64,000 nucleotides of DNA from Salvia splendens (Eukaryota; Streptophyta; Magnoliopsida; Lamiales; Lamiaceae): NCBI RefSeq assembly GCF_004379255.2, contig NC_056048.1, positions 2,418,001 to 2,482,000 on the forward strand. Direction: 5' to 3'. The notes under the pieces were generated by a model. That model ran no database searches. It had not been told where the DNA came from and saw only the letters and a list, made by a program, of their open reading frames with translations. The position numbers and the translations under genes are program-made. Positions 57,304 to 64,000 of the stretch are shown one piece after another (the stretch's first letter is position 1; each line of letters starts with the position of its first letter).

Positions 57304-57580
57304 CTCCCTCCGTCCCCAAAGAGTATGAACTATTTCTTTTTTCGTCCGTCCCTAAAGAATATGAACTTTTTAATTTTGAAAAATACAAACAACATACTAC
57401 CCTATAACGTATTTTATTTACAACTTATACCATTACCATTAATACTTATATCATTATAATAATATGGATCTCACTCTCCACTAACATTATTTCCACTACC
57501 CTTTCTCTCTCTTACTTTTCTCCCTATTTATTAAAACCTATGCCGAACCCAAAGTTCATACTCTTTGGGGACGGAGGGAG
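57304..57580. mobile_element. Stowaway-like MITE, complete
   Basis: The 277-bp element starts CTCCCTCCGTCCCCAAAGAG and ends CTCTTTGGGGACGGAGGGAG. It is flanked by TA. It is the same family as the split copy at 45387-46398. Confidence 0.9.
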
Positions 57581-58411
57581 TATAATTTTTCGGCTGACAT
57601 ACTAGATATAATTTCATACATTTTTTCATCGTGTGATAATTGCGTACAAATCTGAACTTTATGATTTTTCCAACTAAAATTTAATATTACAGGAAAAACC
57701 ATATTTAACCAAAGTTCAAGATTTTTTCATCAATTTATACTTGCATCAGTATAACTTGAAATAATATATATTGCTCGTCACTCGATTAATCTTCATAATA
57801 CTGTATGTACTTGACAAATAGAGGGAGGAGGAAGTGAACTTGAGCTATTCATAATTCATAATATTAATAATTATAAAGTGTCAAATTATAATAGTGTAAT
57901 TGGCTTACCATACTTTTAACGTGGATGTGGTCAATGAAAATAATAAGTAATTATAGAGCTAAAGAAAAACCAAAAAGTTTCCTTGTCGCTTTACATGTTT
58001 CTAAATATAATATTTATTAATCACAAGAAAACTGTCTACTGAAAGGTATGTATTTTTGTGTGTTAATTAATAAGAAGATTAAACATGGAAGAGTAGTGGT
58101 GGTGAAGCTTAGAAGAAAAATTGTAAATATTAATGAGTGAAGCTTAAGTTTAATTAATTTGAAATATTTATCTATCTCTACAAAATTATTTTCCCTTGCT
58201 GTCTCTTGCAATTGCCTTAAATATTAAATCATGCTTGCATATTTATTATATTAACTTATACTATTTCGTACACTTTACCAACAAAAAATATGTATAGCAT
58301 AGCCAAAACTAGGGGAAACACTCTTATTTGAGAAAAAAAGGGTTTCTTTCAAATTTTCGTTTAAAGTAGTATGTGATGATTAGTGAAGAAAAGTAATTAA
58401 TTGCTGATTAG
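57581..58411. other. MYB upstream region
   Basis: AT-rich DNA that should contain the MYB promoter. I see no other gene. Confidence 0.35.
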
Positions 58412-58420
58412 TATAAATAG
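58412..58420 (+). promoter_or_regulatory. Candidate TATA box of the MYB gene
   Basis: TATAAATAG lies 42 bases before the ATG at 58462. This gives a short leader at best, so the true transcription start may use it or lie further upstream. Confidence 0.4.
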
Positions 58421-58461
58421 ATGGTGCAGTTATGCATAATCAAGGAGATTAAGGGAGAGAG

Positions 58462-59404
58462 ATGGGACACCATTGCTGCAGCAAACAGAAGGTGAAGAGA
58501 GGCCTTTGGTCTCCCGAAGAAGACGAAAAGCTCATCCGACACATCACTAGCTACGGCCACGGCTGCTGGAGTTCCGTCCCTAAACTCGCCGGTAATAATT
58601 AAATGAAAATTCATGATTTTAGCGACCAATTGTTCTGTATATATTAAAAAAATATTTAATTTCCCAATTTTCTAATTAGGGTTGCAAAGGTGTGGGAAGA
58701 GTTGTAGATTGAGATGGATAAACTATCTGCGGCCGGATTTGAAGAGGGGGTCGTTCAACGAGCAGGAGGAGAGGACGATCATCGACGTCCACCGGATCCT
58801 GGGGAACCGGTGGGCGCAGATCGCGAAGCACTTGCCTGGGAGGACTGACAACGAGGTGAAGAACTTCTGGAACTCGTGCATCAAGAAAAAACTGATAGCT
58901 CAGGGTTTGGATCCCAACACACACAATCTACTTTCTCTCTCCTCCTCCACTAATAATAACAAAAGAGGCCTCATTTCCACCTCAGCCTCCCATCAACAGC
59001 CTTTCACTGTTGACACCACGGCCACGGCCGCGGCCGCGGCCGTGGCTCCCATCATCAGTGCCACATCGTCGTTGCACGACCAGTTCAGCGTTCTGAACGA
59101 GAGCAGCTGCATTGACTGGGCTGCGGTGACGCAGCAATTGGCAGCACTGGGACAGGAACCTGAGCAGCAGCAACAACAACGACAGCATGAGGTGGCGGCG
59201 GCGGCGTGTGTGTACAAGTACAAGGTGGATGATGACGAGGACGAGGTTCTACTAAGCTCAAGTGGTGGTGAGCAGCTGCAGCAGGATCTGTTTGACGCCA
59301 CGTGTCACTTCGATTTTCCGTTTCTGGATTCTGCATTTATAGCTCCACAAAATTATAACCCTATGGTTATGGATGATGCTCTTGCTTGGGACATTGTTAA
59401 TTGA
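58462..59404 (+). CDS. R2R3-MYB transcription factor, MYB26/MYB67-like
   Basis: Exons 58462-58591 and 58680-59404 encode 284 residues. Two MYB repeats fill residues ~13-115: R2 begins [20 protein letters not shown] and contains GCWSSVPK; R3 runs [20 protein letters not shown] to [20 protein letters not shown]. The start [14 protein letters not shown] and the R3 sequence resemble the Arabidopsis MYB26/MYB67/MYB103 group, which acts in secondary wall thickening, including anther endothecium for MYB26. The C-terminal half is low-complexity, with Ser, an Ala run ([10 protein letters not shown]), Gln (QQQQQR), and an acidic end ([11 protein letters not shown]) that may activate transcription. The first conserved intron is present. 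The second intron that most R2R3-MYB genes have within R3 is absent. Subgroup assignment is by resemblance. Confidence 0.88.
59021..59046. repeat. 26-bp perfect GC palindrome in MYB coding sequence
   Basis: The segment is self-complementary around its centre (core CGGCCGCGGCCGCGGCCG) and encodes part of the Ala run. Confidence 0.9.
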
Positions 59405-60415
59405 TTCATTCAAGTTTCCCATTTGTTGTTATGGTTGTTAATCAGTTACATATAATTTTGGAATTTTAAGAGATAAATTTTCTATATTTATTGTGACGAC
59501 AAATACTTTTACACTATAAAAAAGAATTTTAAGAGTCCACCATTGGCTCGCGACATCTGGGATTTTGCTTTGACTGCAGAGTAGGCTCGGTTTTTTTCGA
59601 ACAAAGGGCTTATTCGATTCGTTGGATACGAGCTATATATTCTAAATTTTGAGTTTAGAATCGTGAAACAATCATTTTCATGAATTTTATTGCAATGACG
59701 TAAGCTTTTGTACGACTATTCACACAAAATATCGAATTATTCAAAAATGTTATACGAATAGGAAAAAGAAATTTTCCATGTTCGCAGTTGTCTCGCGGCG
59801 TCTCACAGTGTACGCATAGACGACAAGGAAATGTGGAAATGTTGGAAAAGGTTCATTCATTCAACTTTTCTTTTAGAAAAGTCTTAAACCCAAATTTGGG
59901 GACTAAACTTTTCTACTTACAGATTTTGATAGGTTAAAATGACTATTATATCCTACGGTTAATTTTTTTAGATGGTGATTATCACTTTGAATTCCAAAAA
60001 TATTTTGATTTTTTGAAAATATTATGTCACGCCTAGCTCATTGCCAACGTGTCAACATTACTCACTTATTATCCAAAGGTCGAAGAATAATTATTATCAC
60101 TTGTGTTTCTCATCTATATCAACTTTTGTTCTCCTAATAATTTTAACTACCTTCGTTTTCTCATTTTCACGTTGCGTGAAAAAATTATTAGCGTGTGGGT
60201 CTTTTAAGAAACAAACACAATTTTATATGGATGTTATATTATTTATCTGTCCATTAAAATATAAATTTTATAGTGGATGACGTGAATTTTAATATAAAAT
60301 TAGTAAAATAAAAAAATTATAAATAAAATAATGAGAATATTGTAAGTTTAAAATAAAACAATTTAACCAAAGAAATAACTTACCATAAGAAAATATATTG
60401 AGTAACTAAATTATA
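59405..60415. other. Intergenic, AT-rich
   Basis: The MYB 3' UTR, then DNA without a gene or intact element. Confidence 0.35.
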
Positions 60416-60651
60416 CTTCCTTCGTCCGCCATTAGAAGTCCCGTTAACGTTTCTGCACTCGTTTTATAAAAATGATAATAAATAGTTAAAAGGGAGTAAT
60501 AGTAAAGCAAGATAGAGAATAATGTAGATAAGAGTCTTCTCTACATTATTCTCTTTCTTACTTTATCATTTTCTACTTTAACTATTTATTATCAATTTTA
60601 CAAAACGAGTGCAGAAAAGTCAACGAGACTCCTAATAGCGAACAGAGGGAG
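60416..60651. mobile_element. Stowaway-like MITE with long inverted arms
   Basis: The 236-bp element has left end CTTCCTTCGTCCGCCATTAG and right end CTAATAGCGAACAGAGGGAG, flanked by TA. The arms are inverted over ~90 bp (TGCACTCGTTTTATAAAAAT against its complement), so transcripts could fold into a hairpin. Confidence 0.75.
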
Positions 60652-60740
60652 TAACTGTCTATTTCCTTTCATTTTCCTTAAATTGATCGATGCAAATTTT
60701 AACAGCACAAGATTGATAAAGTAATAAATATACGTGTCGT

Positions 60741-61111
60741 TAGGCATGCACAAACCAAACCGAACCGGCGGTTCATGACCCGGAATCGGAACCCGCGCCG
60801 GCGGTTCACACAGTCCGGTTCAGGTTCAACAAAATATGAAACCGGAACCGCCGGTTCAACGGTTAAACTGGTGGTTCAATTAAAATTAAAAAAAATTATT
60901 TATAAAAATTGATTTTTATATTTAAAAAACAATTTTTACAAATAAATGAATTCAAGAAATTTTTTGAACAGGAACCGGTGGTTTTTTAACCGGAACCGTA
61001 ACCGTAACTAGTTAAACCCTTGGCGGGCCGGTTCAGGTTCAACATTTTTTTGAACCGTGAACCGCCGGTTCCGAACCGGAACCGGTGGTTTTTGAACCGT
61101 GTGCACACCTA
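60741..61111. mobile_element. hAT-like MITE
   Basis: The ends are TAGGCATGCACAAACC (left) and GGTTTTTGAACCGTGTGCACACCTA (right; inverted TAGGTGTGCAC). The interior is full of AACCGG/CCGGTT motifs. The 8-bp flanks CGTGTCGT and CGTGTAGT differ at one base. Confidence 0.7.
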
Positions 61112-61300
61112 CGTGTAGTACATGCTGACCTAATAAGTCGTGTTAATATCTAGGAGCCCAAATAAATTAGCAATAACATAAAATTATTCGAAACCGGCGG
61201 TTTTTGAACTGTGTACACACCTACGTGTAGTACATGCTAACCTAATAAGTCGTGTTAGTATCTAGGAGCCCAAATAAATTAGCAATAACATAAAATTTTG
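61079..61300. repeat. Tandem duplication of hAT-like end plus flank
   Basis: Two ~112-bp copies (61079-61190 and 61191-61300) each start within the transposon end (GAACCGGTGGTTTTTGAAC or AAACCGGCGGTTTTTGAAC), cross CACACCTA, and run ~75 bp into flank (TCTAGGAGCCCAAATAAATT). Confidence 0.9.
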
Positions 61301-61700
61301 TAACTACTCCTCCCCTTACTTCAATGTCATAAACATCACTACCACATCTTCGAATCATATCTCCTATGCAACACGTCTTCATCGTTTCATATTGTTATAA
61401 TGTGTTTTTGAGTTTCGTATCGTTATTGTGTAATATCAAAATACAAATAGGATAGTGTCGACATTCATATCATATGCGGATCATGTTTGAGTTTGAACAT
61501 AGCAAATCGAGTTCATGTTAAGACTGATTGTTTTATTCGTGTTTGATTTTAGTATTAACAAGTTAAATAGTTACTAGATCACTCCAATAACAACTCAACC
61601 CTCATGAAATGGTCACCCCTACCACACCTACGTCCCTAGAAATGATGGAAAAAATGAAAAAAAACAAAGAATAAATTAATAATGAATTAAAAGATAATCG
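61301..61700. other. Spacer upstream of the DCAF4-like gene
   Basis: No gene is seen. It probably contains the distal promoter. Confidence 0.3.

Positions 61701-61754
<54 letters not shown>
61701..61754. repeat. (ATT)18 microsatellite
   Basis: A pure trinucleotide run ends 77 bases upstream of the ATG of the next gene, probably in its 5' leader or core promoter. Confidence 0.95.
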
Positions 61755-61755
<1 letters not shown>

Positions 61756-61830
61756 CCTGTGCCGAAGGCGAAGAAGAAGAAGAAGCAAAAGTGAAGACAG
61801 TGTTCGCAGTCTTGCCCTTTGCTCATCGCT

Positions 61831-63688
61831 ATGCCGAAAGGTTCTCTCTCCCTCTCTCTCTCTTCCAAATTCAGCGCTTCAATCTCTTAACCGTTTGATT
61901 TCGTGTTGCAGAGCTTCCTGGATTTTACTATGACGAGGAGAAGAAACGCTATTTCGCCCACAAAGGCCCAATTCCTGGCTCTTCCAGAAAACCTCCCCCT
62001 CCAAACCCACCACCCAAGGTACATATACCTAGTTTTCTGTATTGCGATTATTGGTGCTGAGTAATTAAGGGGCTGCTTCCACAATCCACCTTCGAATTGT
62101 CTCTGTTTGCCTCTTAATTGAATGCTATTATGATCACTGTTGTTTTCAATTGCTGTGGCTCGTGTTTGATATTGATTCATTGCTTTACCAGGCTCTCTTT
62201 TATGTATCGATTGCTTTTCATGTTTCACCACACCTGCCTCTAGTATTTTGCGATATAATTTGGGACTAACTTAACCCGGTATCCGAGCTTTCTAGGGTTA
62301 TCGGTGTGTCAGCATTGGTGGAAATTGATTGAATAGGCGATTTAAGAAGAAGTAATTTAGTAGTAGCTTACATGTTGAGCTAAAAAAGGTTATTAATTAG
62401 CTGTTGATTGGATTATATATCATCTGGATTAATGAGGTCTGACATCTGGGGATTGGGAACATTTGAATGGTGTATCTGGGGAGCAGGGGCGGAGAGATGT
62501 AGGTAGGGTATGGGGTTTAAGCCCCTACCAAGGATGCTTCCACAATCCACCTTCGGAAGTTCGAATATTGTTATGCCTCTTTAATTTGAATATTGTTATG
62601 ATCACTGTTATTTTTAATTGATGTGTGTCCTCAGCTCGTTTGTGATATTGATTCATTGCTTTGCCAGGCCCCCTTTTATTAATCAATTACCATATTCCTT
62701 ATTGTTCCGTGTGGTCATCATACGTGTCTCTCGCCTTTTCAGTATAATGTGGACTAACTTAACCCTGTATCCGAGCTTTTTAAGATTATTGGTGTATCAG
62801 CCAGCCTTTAAGAAAACTGATTGAATATGCAATTTAAGATGAAGTATTTTGGTACTTGCTGACATGTTGAGCTTAAAAAGGTTATTAGCTATTGAGCATT
62901 GATTGGATTATATTTCATCTGGATTAATGAAGGCTTGCATCTGGGGATTGCCGGATTGGTAATATTTGCGTGGTATTTCTGGTTTACTGTGGGGAAACGG
63001 AAGTGGTTGCATCTATGCTTTCTATAATAGTGAGTAAATGCAAGGATCCTTGTTTCTCCAACCCCCCCCCACCCAACAAAAAATAAGTAATACGAAAATA
63101 AAACATAATGCGATTAACTTCCGGAATCCGGATTAGAATATTTTAGGGGAAGGGTTTTAGTTAGCCCATACAGCTGCTGGAGTTCCTGGTTTTACCTGCC
63201 TACCTTGCTTAAGACATAATTCTTTCCTTCGTTATAATTCCAGGGAGACAGCTCATGCCAAAGCGTAAAATTGAGGCAAAAGCTGATACAGTCCAGGGAG
63301 TTGTGGGGTAATGTAATTTTTTGCCGCAAAGAGAAGTTTAACTTCCAATCCTTCTATCAAAAATGCCATGCATCGCAACCAATGGTAAGAGTTACTTTCT
63401 CATATTGTTATATGAATCTTGAAATTTGTATCCTATTTTAATGTTTTTTCACTTTACAATACAGACTTTTGTGCTCTGCACACTCAACCAATGATGAACT
63501 TAGACACTTGTTGTTTAGGGCTTCTCCTTTATGTGCTCACTTGTATGGAAATTGCAGATATGGAAATACGGAGGAACTAAGAGGATTGCAAATGTTGCAT
63601 TGGGACATGTGGTTGCTGATGTTTCGTCTCAACACGGTCTCACAGAGAGAGATATAGTAGTGAGTGTTGGCGCAAATGGCTTACTGTG
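61831..63688 (+). CDS. DCAF4-like WD40 protein, N-terminal part (continues past window)
   Basis: DCAF4/WDR21 proteins are WD40 substrate receptors of CUL4-DDB1 ubiquitin ligases. Visible coding exons are 61831-61840, 61912-62018, 63244-63384 and 63558-63688, joined in frame. The product begins MPKELPGFYYDEEKKRYF, which matches the LPGFYxDPExxRYF signature near the DCAF4 N-terminus. A Pro-rich linker follows, then a segment with LIQSRELWGNVIFCRKEKFN, and IWKYGGTKRIANVALGHVVA. The WD repeats themselves would lie in later exons beyond 64000. The tiny first exon carries only 10 coding bases. The large second intron contains an internal duplication. Assignment rests mainly on the N-terminal signature. 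Confidence 0.7.
62066..62985. repeat. ~465-bp tandem duplication within the DCAF4-like intron
   Basis: Copy 1 (about 62066-62515) and copy 2 (about 62530-62985) share colinear blocks: CTTCCACAATCCACCTTCG, GATATTGATTCATTGCTTT, CCAGGC, CTAACTTAACCC, ACATGTTGAGCT, TCATCTGGATTAATGA and CATCTGGGGATTG. They are diverged by small indels, so the event is not recent. Confidence 0.8.
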
Positions 63689-64000
63689 GTGAGTTTTATT
63701 TCCATACCTTGCTTCAAATGTTGAAAATGGCAAGTAGATCACTCTCATCATTTGAATTTGTTTTTGTTCCCAATAGTTGTCAATTCTTTGAACTTATGAT
63801 GCAGTGAGTAGCCTCTTTTCTTGATAGGCAAAGTAGTTCTTCTTTGTGTATGTGAATGACTTCTTCATTTAGTCGGGATTCGGGAAGCAAGATAGTGATC
63901 ACAAAAAATTCAATTTACATGATTAAATATCTATATATGTTTATTATATATGCCAAGTTACTTGCCGAGGATTGTGCTGATCTAACTATTAATTAGATAT

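Overview
The window is nuclear DNA of a flowering plant. The genes have GT-AG introns and plant-specific families (vacuolar sorting receptor, PLS-class PPR protein, R2R3-MYB), the spacers are AT-rich, and the repeats are plant-type Tekay and Ty1/copia LTR elements, PIF/Harbinger, hAT and 'CTCCCTCCGTCCC' Stowaway-like MITEs. An asterid such as a Lamiales species is a guess from overall flavour, not something I can prove.

Host genes, left to right: the 3' part of an RBM19/MRD1 pre-rRNA processing protein with several RRMs (39-5168, +); splicing factor SF3A1 (6423-8966, +); a vacuolar sorting receptor (9864-12530, -); two apyrases on the minus strand (15723-18390 and 35187-39588), about 17 kb apart and probably an old tandem pair; a PLS-class PPR gene (43108-44370, -); a MYB26/MYB67-like R2R3-MYB gene (58462-59404, +); and the 5' part of a DCAF4-like gene (61831 to beyond the last visible exon, +). 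They do not form one pathway. They are ordinary housekeeping, trafficking, nucleotide-hydrolysis and developmental genes.

The interval between the apyrases is the most structured part. It holds a PIF/Harbinger element with an intact Myb/SANT-like ORF (18574-20336). Next comes a gypsy/Tekay complex in minus orientation: a solo LTR with perfect ATTGG target duplications (21550-24122), a 0.74-kb flank copy (24123-24860), an element whose 3' LTR is cut to about 100 bp (24861-33395), and a second copy of the same flank (33396-34338). This reads as a tandem duplication followed by LTR-LTR deletion. The second flank copy carries a Stowaway-like MITE that is cleanly absent from the first.

The right half is also rich in transposons. 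A reverse-oriented Harbinger remnant lies at about 40.6-42.2 kb. A very young Ty1/copia element (48430-53695), whose LTRs differ by one T, sits inside a small Harbinger-type MITE (48201-53963). There is a hAT element with a perfect 8-bp target duplication (55004-55717) and a second hAT-like MITE (60741-61111). Three separate tandem duplications have one breakpoint inside a transposon terminus and the other in flanking DNA.

Exon limits were placed by eye from GT/AG sites and reading frame, and may be off by 1-2 bases. No database search was possible.
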